From assembly GCF_900141815.1 (NCBI RefSeq), contig NZ_FQYR01000004.1, forward strand, positions 310,001 through 374,000: DNA of 64,000 nucleotides, written 5' to 3'. Positions 41,506 through 49,121 of this stretch are shown piece after piece. The notes under the pieces were generated by a model. The model had not been told where the DNA came from. It did not search any database and was given only the letters and a program-made list of their open reading frames with translations. Source of the DNA: Rubritalea squalenifaciens DSM 18772. GTDB lineage: Bacteria > Verrucomicrobiota > Verrucomicrobiia > Verrucomicrobiales > Akkermansiaceae. Position 1 is the stretch's first letter, and each line of letters begins with the position of its first letter. The translations under genes were made by a program, and so were the position numbers.

Positions 41506-41520
41506 CTTGGTTCACTCGGT

Positions 41521-43221
41521 TCAACGAGTGAAACCAAGCACTTCCTGTTCAGGATCGTAAATTTCATAACCCATGGAGGAATAACCTTTCATCCGTTTTC
41601 TGAACATAGAGGCAAACATAGGAGCATTATCATCCACAATATCCTTTACGGCTCCCTTACGATTGAGACTTTGGATGATGGCAATATCAACTTTCTTTGT
41701 TGGCTTATTCTTTCCTCCGCCAATTTGACCAATTTCTTTGGGATCAATGTCCAGAAATGTTGAAATGCGGGCTTTCCATTGATCTAGGAGCTGTCTGCGA
41801 TGCACGATAATGAGAGTATTTGTTTTTCTCCGCGCGATGATATTTGCCGCTACGACTGTTTTACCAAAAGCAGTTGCTGCACAGATGATACCCTCGTCAT
41901 ATTTCATTACCGCTCTGACAGCTCTTGTTTGATCCGAACGAAGCTCTCCTTGGAATTTTATACTAAGAGGTTCTCCCCCAAAGCGTTTGTCTTCTGTTAA
42001 TACCTTTATCTCGTGAGTTTCGCAAAGTGTTTGGAGATCTTGAAGGCAACCACGGGGTAGAGCAATATGCTCAGAAAAATCCTCAGCACGGTGGACAAGC
42101 CGAGGTATGTTGGAGGTGGAAAATTTCATCGCCTGAGCTTGGTAGAATTCCGGATTATGAAATGCAGCAAGACGAATGATCCTGTTGATCAGAGCTGGAG
42201 GTAAGCTGGCTTTTTCAATGAAGAGCAGATTTGCCCGAATTGCTTTCACCTCTTCAGGCAGAATGCCGTCCAATGGTTCAGAGCAAAAATGCTCGGAAGG
42301 TTTTAGCTCCCAAGGTCTCTCAATTTTATCTCCATCTTCAAATCGATGACGCAGTCCGAGGAGATCTCCTGAAATATTGGCGACAATATCTTCAATCTGA
42401 AACGCAGTCATTTTTCTGACACCACCCAGATAAGCCCACTGGTCCTCGTAAGGAGTAAGATTTCGGTCAATGAAGACGCTACCTCCTTGTTGCCTTGGAA
42501 TTTTTTGTAATGGTAATGCAATGAGGTTGCCGAAGCCACCTTTGGGCAAGGTGTCCTGGCTGGGAAAAAATCGGTCATAGGAATCAAGCCCCATTTCGGG
42601 ACGTGATTCCATGGCATGGGTTAGGATCGCCGATCCCAGTTTACGAGCAAGTGAAGATTGAATAGGTTCACGAAAGAAAATCCACACGTGGCCTCCATTT
42701 CCGGAGCGTGATCGTTCCAAAGATGCAGAAACCCCCAAAGCATCGCATGAATTCAAAAACGCTAAACAGTCTTGTTGCCAAGATTTCTTGTCAAAATCAG
42801 CAGCAAGAAACCAACACCTGTCATCTTCTAAAATAGCGTATATTCCCATCGTGATCTTACCACTGAGGTGGTTGTGGATTACATGATTATCGACAGGTAA
42901 ATACTGCCGTTCCTCCTTGGGCACAACTTCTCCCCAGTTTCTGTGATAGACAGGTGCATATCCGGCAGTGCCTTTCTGAGGGTTTTCCCAGCGAACGGAA
43001 TAAACATCTTCCCGTCCACGAAAGAGTTGTCTGAAAAATTTGACCTTCTCATCTGAAGAAGAATGATTGTCTATAGACGAAGCACAGGTTTTATGCGGAG
43101 GCTGGGCTGTTGTCTTGGATTGGTAGTGGTTCAATTGCCTGTGAAGATCAGAATTTTCCTTCGTCAGACGTTTACACTCGGCTTCGAGCTCACGAATTCT
43201 GGCTTTTAATGGCTCGAACAT
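41521..43221 (-). CDS. TOTE-type AEP primase-helicase, internally deleted
   Basis: A 566-residue protein. Residues 1-35 are a coiled coil; residues ~60-290 form an archaeo-eukaryotic-primase (AEP) domain of the kind found in TOTE conflict systems, with the catalytic DxD (D142-F-D144) and the SGNGGHVWIF histidine (H178) intact. Residues ~415-530 are the start of a superfamily-2 helicase with Walker A AATAFGKT (448-455) and VHRRQLLDQW. At residue ~530 the chain jumps to APMFASMFRKRMKGYSSMGY, which is normally the far C-terminal tail. The DEAD/H box and all C-terminal helicase motifs are missing (the family is usually about 900 residues). It lies 18 bases behind the Fic gene, in one operon. Confidence 0.85.
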   Translation of the reverse strand: MFEPLKARIRELEAECKRLTKENSDLHRQLNHYQSKTTAQPPHKTCASSIDNHSSSDEKVKFFRQLFRGREDVYSVRWENPQKGTAGYAPVYHRNWGEVVPKEERQYLPVDNHVIHNHLSGKITMGIYAILEDDRCWFLAADFDKKSWQQDCLAFLNSCDALGVSASLERSRSGNGGHVWIFFREPIQSSLARKLGSAILTHAMESRPEMGLDSYDRFFPSQDTLPKGGFGNLIALPLQKIPRQQGGSVFIDRNLTPYEDQWAYLGGVRKMTAFQIEDIVANISGDLLGLRHRFEDGDKIERPWELKPSEHFCSEPLDGILPEEVKAIRANLLFIEKASLPPALINRIIRLAAFHNPEFYQAQAMKFSTSNIPRLVHRAEDFSEHIALPRGCLQDLQTLCETHEIKVLTEDKRFGGEPLSIKFQGELRSDQTRAVRAVMKYDEGIICAATAFGKTVVAANIIARRKTNTLIIVHRRQLLDQWKARISTFLDIDPKEIGQIGGGKNKPTKKVDIAIIQSLNRKGAVKDIVDDNAPMFASMFRKRMKGYSSMGYEIYDPEQEVLGFTR

Positions 43222-43239
43222 GACTTCACTCCAGCAATT

Positions 43240-44286
43240 TTATGGGGCCACCTTGTAGCGTGTGGATCTTCCTTTCCCTTCAAGAATAAGCAGACGTTTA
43301 TCGACCAGAGAAGAAAGTGTTCTTTTCATTGTGTTTCTGTTGGAATCCGTCAAAGCAACCATTTCACGGTTACTCAAACTATTGTGCTGCTCAAAAAGTG
43401 ACAGGATTTCAAGTGCCAGAGGAGATAAGTCACTCGCCTGCATGATGCGATGGTCTTCCACTTTCCGAGCTAGAACCTCGCATTGTTTTGACAAAGTCCG
43501 CAGGAAGAAGACGATCCAAGCGTTCCAGTCTGGCGTAGTCTTAAATGATGTTTGCGTTGTTCTCAACGCTCTGTAATAGCTGTCTTTATTTTCTTCAATA
43601 ATCCTCTCAATCGAGGCATATGGAACATACTCATACCCTGATTGAAGCAGAAAAAGTGTGGTGAGTGCCCGCGAAAGTCTGCCGTTTCCATCTTGGAAAG
43701 GGTGGATTGCTAGAAACCGGACAATAAAAACACCAATCCTCAGCAAAGAGTGAAGCTCATTGGACTGCCGCGTAGCTAGCTCCCATGCAAGGAGTTTCTT
43801 CATGTGTGCAGGAGTGTCGAAGGGGCTTGAAGTCTCAAAGACAATGCCTATCTGCTTACCATCGGGGTCGAAGGCTGCGACATGGTTATCCAGAGTTTTG
43901 TATGCTCCTCGATGGCGTTCATCCTTTGTAGAGTGTACTAACAAAGTCGAGTGTAGCTGAAGCAAATGATTTTCATCTACATTGAGAAATTCCCAAGAGT
44001 CAAAGATCAGATCCATGACCTTGGCGTAACCAGCGACTTCCTGTTCATCCCGGGAAGTGAATTTCTCAATTTCAATGTTAGCCAGCAGGGTTTCCACCTG
44101 AGCATCAGACATTTTGGAGCCTTCGATCCTTGTGGATGAACCCACACTCTCAATGGTGGCTGTTTTTCTGAGTTGTGTCAGACGATCACGGTCAATAGCT
44201 CCCAATGCCTGCCAACGTCCCTTGAACTCATCAATCGAAGCGATCAACTGGAGGATTTCTGGTGTGATATTAACTGTGACTTCCAT
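43240..44286 (-). CDS. Fic family protein (class II, with winged-helix C-terminus)
   Basis: A 348-residue Fic protein, which usually attaches AMP to target proteins. The active-site motif HPFQDGNGRLSR is complete (H195 to R203). The inhibitory motif SxxxEG (S51-T-R-I-E55-G) lies in the N-terminal helix, so it is an autoinhibited class II form. Residues ~285-345 look like a winged-helix (LSNREMVALTDSNRNTMKRT, LSSLVDKRLLILEGKG), which suggests autoregulation or DNA binding. It is the first gene of an operon with the primase-helicase. No antitoxin gene is near; the inhibitory helix is part of the protein. Confidence 0.93.
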   Translation of the reverse strand: MEVTVNITPEILQLIASIDEFKGRWQALGAIDRDRLTQLRKTATIESVGSSTRIEGSKMSDAQVETLLANIEIEKFTSRDEQEVAGYAKVMDLIFDSWEFLNVDENHLLQLHSTLLVHSTKDERHRGAYKTLDNHVAAFDPDGKQIGIVFETSSPFDTPAHMKKLLAWELATRQSNELHSLLRIGVFIVRFLAIHPFQDGNGRLSRALTTLFLLQSGYEYVPYASIERIIEENKDSYYRALRTTQTSFKTTPDWNAWIVFFLRTLSKQCEVLARKVEDHRIMQASDLSPLALEILSLFEQHNSLSNREMVALTDSNRNTMKRTLSSLVDKRLLILEGKGRSTRYKVAP

Positions 44287-44402
44287 GATGAACCATTAAA
44301 TGACCCAATTATGCCCAAATAAACTCTATAATCAAGAGTTCAGCAGCGAAAAGAGGTTGTTACGGAGAAAGCAGGTGTGAGCTTCGTAATTGTAGGTAAA
44401 AA

Positions 44403-44507
44403 GGAATAAATTGGCCATTGAAACAAATGAAACTGATCCAGCGACGCGCCTACGGATTTAGAAACTTCGAAAACTACCGGCTGCGGGTCATCGCCCAATG
44501 CGGATAA
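44403..44507 (+). pseudogene. ISL3-family transposase C-terminal remnant
   Basis: The forward frame reads PLKQMKLIQRRAYGFRNFEN, YRLRVIAQCG and a stop. The block KLIxRRAYGFRNFxNYRxRV is the characteristic end of ISL3-type (DDE) transposases. No upstream part remains. Sequence after the stop, ending near GGTGTAGACCC, could be an inverted-repeat end of the element. Confidence 0.75.
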
Positions 44508-44584
44508 ACTAACAAACAATGAATCACAAAATGCCCTGTCCCCAAACTTTGGTGTAGACCCCCACAGCGTGCTGCAGTCGGGTC

Positions 44585-44604
44585 ATGGCGGGCCGGGAGG
44601 GATT
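44585..44604 (+). repeat. 20-bp copy of the tRNA-Ser 3' end (att-like site)
   Basis: An exact copy of 44763-44782, which holds the CCA end, the acceptor stem and part of the T stem of tRNA-Ser(GCU). Such copies arise when elements integrate at tRNA 3' ends. Confidence 0.8.
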
Positions 44605-44728
44605 GCCAGTGATCCTCACAGGCTCTGCGGTTTGCATGTTGCGCCTCACGCAACATGGGAGGGAGGATTTGGCGTGATGCACGCCATGGCAGTCGAACTG
44701 CGTTCTCATCCCTCAGGCCCGTATACCA

Positions 44729-44757
44729 AAAAAGCCATCCAGATGGATGGCTTCTTT
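44729..44757 (-). terminator. tRNA-Ser terminator
   Basis: Stem AAGCCATCC / GGATGGCTT (732-753) with T-rich tails on both sides, just past the tRNA 3' end on the reverse strand. Confidence 0.7.
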
Positions 44758-44763
44758 TGGAAA

Positions 44764-44853
44764 TGGCGGGCCGGGAGGGATTCGAACCCTCGATACCGTT
44801 TCCGGTATACTCCCTTAGCAGGGGAGCGCTTTCGACCACTCAGCCACCGGCCC
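44764..44853 (-). tRNA. tRNA-Ser(GCU)
   Basis: A 90-base class II tRNA on the reverse strand. Acceptor GGGCCGG pairs with CCGGCCC, followed by G and an encoded CCA. The anticodon stem CTCCC/GGGAG carries loop CTGCTAA, giving anticodon GCU (serine, AGC/AGU). A long variable arm (TACCGGAAACGGTA) is present as expected for serine. The T loop GTTCGAATC is intact. It lies at the right end of the disturbed region, and its last 20 bases are repeated at 44585. Confidence 0.97.
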
Positions 44854-44983
44854 TCGGGGTTCGTCGTCGAACTGCCGAGAAAAGATCATATGCGCTGGGA
44901 TACGTCAACCCTACGAATGGGAAAATGCTCATTTTTCGGTGACGGGGCTTGCTGGGGCGGGGGATGCTGGTTAGATTGCGGGC

Positions 44984-45421
44984 ATGCGTTTGAGGCTACA
45001 ATTTTTGGTCCTGGGTGTACTGGCGGGTTTGTTCGCGTCTTGTGCTCAGGATGTTGTGGAGGTGGAGGAGAAGAAGCCGGAGGTGAAGCAGGATAAACTG
45101 GTGGGCCGGGTGGCGTCTGTCTACGGTCAGGAGGGGGATGGCTATATTTTGATCCAGCGCTACGGCTCGATCGCGGTGGAGGGCGACAAGGTCTTTTATG
45201 TGCGCAGTGCGGCCAACCAGATGACGAGCCTGAAAATGACAGGCGAGCGGCTGGGGCAGTACGTGGCGGCGGACATTGTGAAGGGTGCTCCCACGGTGGG
45301 CGACCCGGTGTATCTGCGCGAATTTGAGGATACGGGGGCGGCGAGCTCGTTGGATCACTCGGCCACGGGCTTCACGGCGGATGCGCCGGAGAAGAGCCCG
45401 TTCAAGCCAGCGGGGCAGTAG
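44984..45421 (+). CDS. Small lipoprotein
   Basis: A 145-residue lipoprotein. The signal peptide ends in GLFASC20 (lipobox FASC). The mature part has a small beta-rich region (LVGRVASVYGQEGDGYILIQ, YGSIAVEGDKVFYV), similar in style to short secreted proteins of this phylum, and a polar C-terminus. I know no family name. It stands alone between the tRNA and the MarR region. Confidence 0.7.
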   Translation: MRLRLQFLVLGVLAGLFASCAQDVVEVEEKKPEVKQDKLVGRVASVYGQEGDGYILIQRYGSIAVEGDKVFYVRSAANQMTSLKMTGERLGQYVAADIVKGAPTVGDPVYLREFEDTGAASSLDHSATGFTADAPEKSPFKPAGQ

Positions 45422-45827
45422 CCGGTAGTGCCACGATCAGGAGGCTACAAGGCCCGCTTTAGGCAGATGTGCGGGGATCCTGTGTCCATGACGCTGGTTT
45501 TTTTACTGGCTCGCTCCTGTGTTTGCAAGGCATTTAGGATGATCGTGTTCTCTATTTTTTGTCCTCTGGGAAGAGATTTTTTTATTTCGGCTTTGCGTAG
45601 CTCAAAATTTTGAGCCGGGTGGGGGTCTAAAAAAAAATATTTTGTGTAAGTGAGCGCCAAAACTTTAAAAATTAGGGGTTTGGAGCGCTTCAGATATTAA
45701 TTGGATATGAATATTTTGTTAAAATTAACAAATGATATTGATTTTTTTTAAAACTTAAGGGTAGTATGGGCCAGCTTCGAAATGGTTTCGGAGCCAAAAA
45801 AGGAAAAAACCTAACGAAAGCGCTAAC
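45422..45827. other. 406-bp AT-rich gap before the MarR gene
   Basis: The left half has a forward sequence that reads like a short frame (ARFRQMCGDPVSMTLVF) but without a supportable gene, and a 16-bp palindrome GCTCAAAATTTTGAGC (45600-45615). The right half is very A+T-rich and holds the palindrome at 45715. It probably carries the marR promoter. Confidence 0.5.
45715..45732. promoter_or_regulatory. Candidate MarR operator palindrome
   Basis: TTTGTTAA-AA-TTAACAAA, an 18-base dyad 95 bases before the MarR gene. MarR proteins commonly bind 16-20 base dyads near their own promoters. Confidence 0.4.
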
Positions 45828-46274
45828 ATGAAATCACCCTCCACTACGAACATGGTCTCGGGTCTGGCAGAAGCTGAAAGGCTCGCGGATTTTGTTCTCT
45901 TCACGCAGCGCTCTTGCATACTAAATCTGGCCTCCGAGCTGAACCGAGGAAACATTTCTTTCCCGCAGTTCTTCCTGATGGCGTATCTCTCCAGTGAGGA
46001 TTACCTCACGATGTCAGATATCGCCAAGAAGATGGGCCATTCCACGGCGGCCGCGACAGGTCTAGTGGACCGTCTCCAAAAGCTGGGATACGTAGAGCGT
46101 GTGCATGCAGCTGAGGACCGCCGTAAGATCATGGTACGCATTACCAACAAGGGCACCGAACTGGTGGCCCGCATGCGCCGTGAAATTGCGATGAACCTCG
46201 CGGATATCATGTCCGAAATGGATGAAGAGGAAGCAGACACATTCCGTCTGGCGAAGTCTAAGCTCGCCCTGTAG
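45828..46274 (+). CDS. MarR family transcriptional regulator
   Basis: A 148-residue regulator. Helices 1-2: LAEAERLADFVLFTQRSCIL, NLASELNRGNISFPQFFLMA. The winged HTH is clear: YLTMSDIAKKMGHSTAAATG, LVDRLQKLGYVERVHAAEDR, RKIMVRITNKGTELVARMRR, with the DR wing residues in AEDRRK. The end of the chain (DIMSEMDEEEADTFRLAKSK) is the dimerisation helix. Single gene with its own terminator and a candidate operator; the ligand and targets are not visible. Confidence 0.93.
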   Translation: MKSPSTTNMVSGLAEAERLADFVLFTQRSCILNLASELNRGNISFPQFFLMAYLSSEDYLTMSDIAKKMGHSTAAATGLVDRLQKLGYVERVHAAEDRRKIMVRITNKGTELVARMRREIAMNLADIMSEMDEEEADTFRLAKSKLAL

Positions 46275-46305
46275 ACCGAAGTCTGATTTCACTAGTTTTG
46301 AAATC

Positions 46306-46341
46306 AAAGCGCACTTGCTCGGAAGCATGTGCGCTTTTTTC
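46306..46341 (+). terminator. MarR gene terminator
   Basis: Stem AAAGCGCAC / GTGCGCTTT then TTTTTC, 32 bases after the stop. Confidence 0.8.
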
Positions 46342-46398
46342 GTATCTGGGCGGTGGGGTGATTGCTTTTTGTTGGGAATGCCAATACCTTGACTGGAG

Positions 46399-47058
46399 AT
46401 GAGTGAGCCCTACCTGAAGCATTTGAATGAACACCCAGCTGTGGACGCCTGCTTTGTGGGCAGGATTCCGGGGGTCGAGGTGGATCACGATCGTGGCATG
46501 ACGCTGCAGCGGCTGAAGCCCTATCACCAGGAGAAGGTGAAGGCGCTGGGCTACGACTGGGACAAGTGCTGGCGCGCCGAGCAGGTGCACGGCGGCGGTG
46601 TGGCGGTAGTCCGTGGTACCGGAGCCCATGAGGTGGCCGGGGTGGATGGCATTATTTCCAATGAGCCTGGCGTGATGCTGGGGATCTATGTGGCGGACTG
46701 CGGGCCGGTGTATCTCTACGATCCGGTGAAAAAGGTGATCGGCCTGGTGCACTCCGGCAAGAAGGGGACGGAGCTGAATATCGTGCGCCATGCGATGGCG
46801 CTGATGCGCGATGAGTTTGGCTGCGACGTGACGAAGATGCGGGGAGCCCTGGGCCCTTGTATCCGCCCGCCGAAGTACGATGTGGATTTCGCGGCGGAGA
46901 TCGTCCAGCAGGTGAAGGAGGCCGGCATGCCGGCGGCGAATTTTGTGGATTGCGGGATCTGTACGGGCAGCGACCTGGAGCACTACTACAGCTACCGGAT
47001 AGAGAAGGGAGCGACGGGCCGCATGCTGGCGCTGCTTGGTCTCAAGGACCAAGCATAG
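46399..47058 (+). CDS. YfiH/laccase-domain protein (purine nucleoside phosphorylase-like)
   Basis: A 219-residue protein of the YfiH (DUF152, LACC1-like) family; members have been linked to purine nucleoside phosphorylase or polyphenol oxidase-like activity. Metal- and active-site regions: RAEQVHGGGVAV (His), GIYVADCGPVYLYDP (Cys), GLVHSGKKGTEL (His) and ALGPCIRPPKYDVD. The usual HAGWRG is HSGKKG here, so substrate specificity may differ. Length is a little short for the family. Single gene after the MarR gene; no clear partner. Confidence 0.85.
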   Translation: MSEPYLKHLNEHPAVDACFVGRIPGVEVDHDRGMTLQRLKPYHQEKVKALGYDWDKCWRAEQVHGGGVAVVRGTGAHEVAGVDGIISNEPGVMLGIYVADCGPVYLYDPVKKVIGLVHSGKKGTELNIVRHAMALMRDEFGCDVTKMRGALGPCIRPPKYDVDFAAEIVQQVKEAGMPAANFVDCGICTGSDLEHYYSYRIEKGATGRMLALLGLKDQA

Positions 47059-47184
47059 AGGCTGAGCTGAGGATCAGCTGTAGCCGCTTGCCCCTGAGGC
47101 TGTAAGGACTGTGCGTAAATTGTTCTCAGGGCAGCAGCCGGTGGTGGCCAAATGCCCTAACATGCTGTATAGAACTAATGAGAT

Positions 47185-48012
47185 ATGGCGACGCACAAGG
47201 AGACAGCTAGGGCGAAGGTGAATTTAACTCTCAGAGTTTTAGGTAAGCGTGAGGATGGATTCCACGCGCTTGAGACCCGCATGGCCCCTGTCAGCGTAGC
47301 CGACGAGCTTCTCATCACTCCGGCGGATGCCTATGAGCTGGTCTGCGATGTGGAGGGAGTGCCGCTGGACGAGACGAATCTGGTCACGATGGCGGTGCGC
47401 ATTTTCCAGCGCGAGACGGGCAAGGACTGCGCCTACCGGGTAGAGCTGGTGAAGCGTATCCCGCACGGGGCTGGACTGGGCGGCGGCAGCAGCGATGCGG
47501 CGGCTATGCTGCGCGCGCTGAATACCCTGGAGGGGACGAATCTCCCGCACACCGCGTTGGCGGACATGGCGGCGGAGATCGGCAGTGATGTGGCTTTCTT
47601 TGTCTTTGATTCCGTCTGCGACTGCGTGGGCCGCGGTGAGCTGGTGACTCCGGTGCAGTGGGACTACAAGGTGGATGCGCTACTGCTGAAGCCGAGCTTT
47701 GGCGTATGTACGCCGCATGCCTATCAGGGCTGGCAGCAATCCCAGGAGATCAAGGGGATCGACTACGCGCCGCAGCACTTCGATTGGGGGGAATTTTTTA
47801 ATGATCTGGAGCGTCCGGTGTATGAGAAGCATCGCTTCCTGCCGGAGCTGAAGATGTGGCTGCTGGAGCAGCCGGAGGTGGAGGGCGCGCTGATGAGCGG
47901 GTCCGGCTCCACGATGATCGCCATTTTGAAAGGCGATGCCGAGGCACTGAAGAAACGCGCGCTCAAGGAGATGGATCCTACGATGTGGGTGGAAAAAGTC
48001 GTCATCGGCTAG
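47185..48012 (+). CDS. ispE: 4-Diphosphocytidyl-2-C-methyl-D-erythritol kinase
   Basis: A 275-residue GHMP kinase of the non-mevalonate isoprenoid pathway. Start region TARAKVNLTLRVLGKREDGF and the glycine-rich ATP motif KRIPHGAGLGGGSSDAAAML are typical. Then ADMAAEIGSDVAFFVF, and the C-terminal EGALMSGSGSTMIAIL, which is the last GHMP motif. Length normal. The next gene (DNA polymerase III delta') lies 57 bases on; they may share a transcript, though the roles differ. Confidence 0.96.
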   Translation: MATHKETARAKVNLTLRVLGKREDGFHALETRMAPVSVADELLITPADAYELVCDVEGVPLDETNLVTMAVRIFQRETGKDCAYRVELVKRIPHGAGLGGGSSDAAAMLRALNTLEGTNLPHTALADMAAEIGSDVAFFVFDSVCDCVGRGELVTPVQWDYKVDALLLKPSFGVCTPHAYQGWQQSQEIKGIDYAPQHFDWGEFFNDLERPVYEKHRFLPELKMWLLEQPEVEGALMSGSGSTMIAILKGDAEALKKRALKEMDPTMWVEKVVIG

Positions 48013-48069
48013 CTTGGGGAGTTTTACGATTGTTATTTCCCGGGTTCATGGTGAGCATGTGCAGCGAAG

Positions 48070-49089
48070 ATGGCTTACACGGAAGAGAGAGCATTTGAAC
48101 TGGTCAGTGCCGCGCATGAGCGAGGCAGGTTGGGACATGCTTTTTTGATCACTGGGGATGCAGTGGCTGGCGGCGAAAGGCTGGTGGCGCGCATGATCGA
48201 GATGGTCAATGGCGGTGATGATGATGTGACCTCCGGACTGGATCTCTTTGGTGAAGCTCCACCGCCGGAGCCGAAGACTCTGGATGAGCTGGAGGGCGAT
48301 CTGGTCAGTGTAGTCAGACCGGAAATGAAGTCCCGCCGCATCAGTGTGAAGCAGATGCGTGAGCTGGAGAAGCGCATGTATCAGTCCTCCGAGCGCGACA
48401 AGTGGAAGATCGGCGTGGTGATCGATGCCGACCGCATGGGCGTGGAGGCCGAGAATGCTTTCCTCAAGACTTTAGAAGAACCACCGGACCGCTGTCTGAT
48501 GCTGCTGGTGACCAGCAGCCCTGAGCGTCTGCTGCCGACCATCCTTTCCCGCTGCGTGCGTCTGCCGCTGATGACAGAAGAGGCGCGCGAGGAATACGAA
48601 GGCGAGCGCGATCTGGTAGAGGCGCTTTCCCGCATTGCCAAGAATGGCCTGGGCTCCGTATCCGGTGCGCTGACCATCAAGGCGGCCTTTTCCAAGCTGC
48701 TCGACAAGCGCAAGTCCGCAATTTCCAAGGCGAATGATTCCGCCTACAAGGATGAGGTAGCGACCTACAAGCAGACCACCGAAGGTGACTGGCTGAAGCG
48801 CCGCGAGGAATACTACAAGGCGCTCACCGAGAGTGAGTATTTGTTAGAGCGTTCCCGCTACATCGATATTTTGATCGGCTGGCTGGGCGACGTGGTCCGC
48901 GCCAAGGTGGACGTGGAGACTCTGGACTATCCCAAGCAAGCCGCCGTGACCAAGGCCGTGGCCGAGACTGAGGATCTGGAAACCCTGCTGCGCCGCATGG
49001 AGGCACTGGAGAAACTGCGTGGCCTGCTAGAGACCAACGTCAGTGAGCAGCTCGCGCTGGAAGTCGGCTTCATGAAAGCCTTTGGCTAG
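48070..49089 (+). CDS. holB: DNA polymerase III delta' subunit (clamp-loader)
   Basis: A 339-residue AAA+-type protein. The start HERGRLGHAFLITGDAVAGG keeps the outline of the family but lacks a true Walker A (GxxxxGKT is replaced by GDAVAGGERL), as expected for delta', which does not bind ATP. The partner blocks are RRISVKQMRELEKRM, WKIGVVIDADRMGVEAENAF, LKTLEEPPDRCLMLLVTSSP and LPTILSRCVRLPL. No zinc cysteines are present. The C-terminal half is helical. It lies after ispE and before a PP-loop enzyme. Confidence 0.85.
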   Translation: MAYTEERAFELVSAAHERGRLGHAFLITGDAVAGGERLVARMIEMVNGGDDDVTSGLDLFGEAPPPEPKTLDELEGDLVSVVRPEMKSRRISVKQMRELEKRMYQSSERDKWKIGVVIDADRMGVEAENAFLKTLEEPPDRCLMLLVTSSPERLLPTILSRCVRLPLMTEEAREEYEGERDLVEALSRIAKNGLGSVSGALTIKAAFSKLLDKRKSAISKANDSAYKDEVATYKQTTEGDWLKRREEYYKALTESEYLLERSRYIDILIGWLGDVVRAKVDVETLDYPKQAAVTKAVAETEDLETLLRRMEALEKLRGLLETNVSEQLALEVGFMKAFG

Positions 49090-49121
49090 ACTTTCCTAGC
49101 AGCTTACCTAGCTTCAGCCTT

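Larger units (their letters stand above)
44287..44763. other. Gap with ISL3 remnant, tRNA-derived repeat and hairpins
   Basis: Between the Fic gene and the tRNA lie the ISL3-type transposase end (44403-44507), a possible IS end (CCAAACTTTGGTGTAGACCC near 44552), a 20-base copy of the tRNA 3' end (44585-44604), an inverted repeat CATGTTGCG/CGCAACATG (44635-44657) and the tRNA terminator. The Fic promoter should be near 44290-44340; AACTCTATAATC there contains a TATAAT on the forward strand only. Confidence 0.5.

Noticed and set aside
44474-45096. Open frames on both strands over the tRNA-Ser region
   Set aside because: They read through the tRNA and its terminator and are artefacts of it.
45445-45660. 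71-codon reverse frame ending in …TGSPHICLKRAL
   Set aside because: Composition is almost plausible, but there is no start support or domain and it lies in an AT-rich gap. It may be an old remnant; not enough to call.
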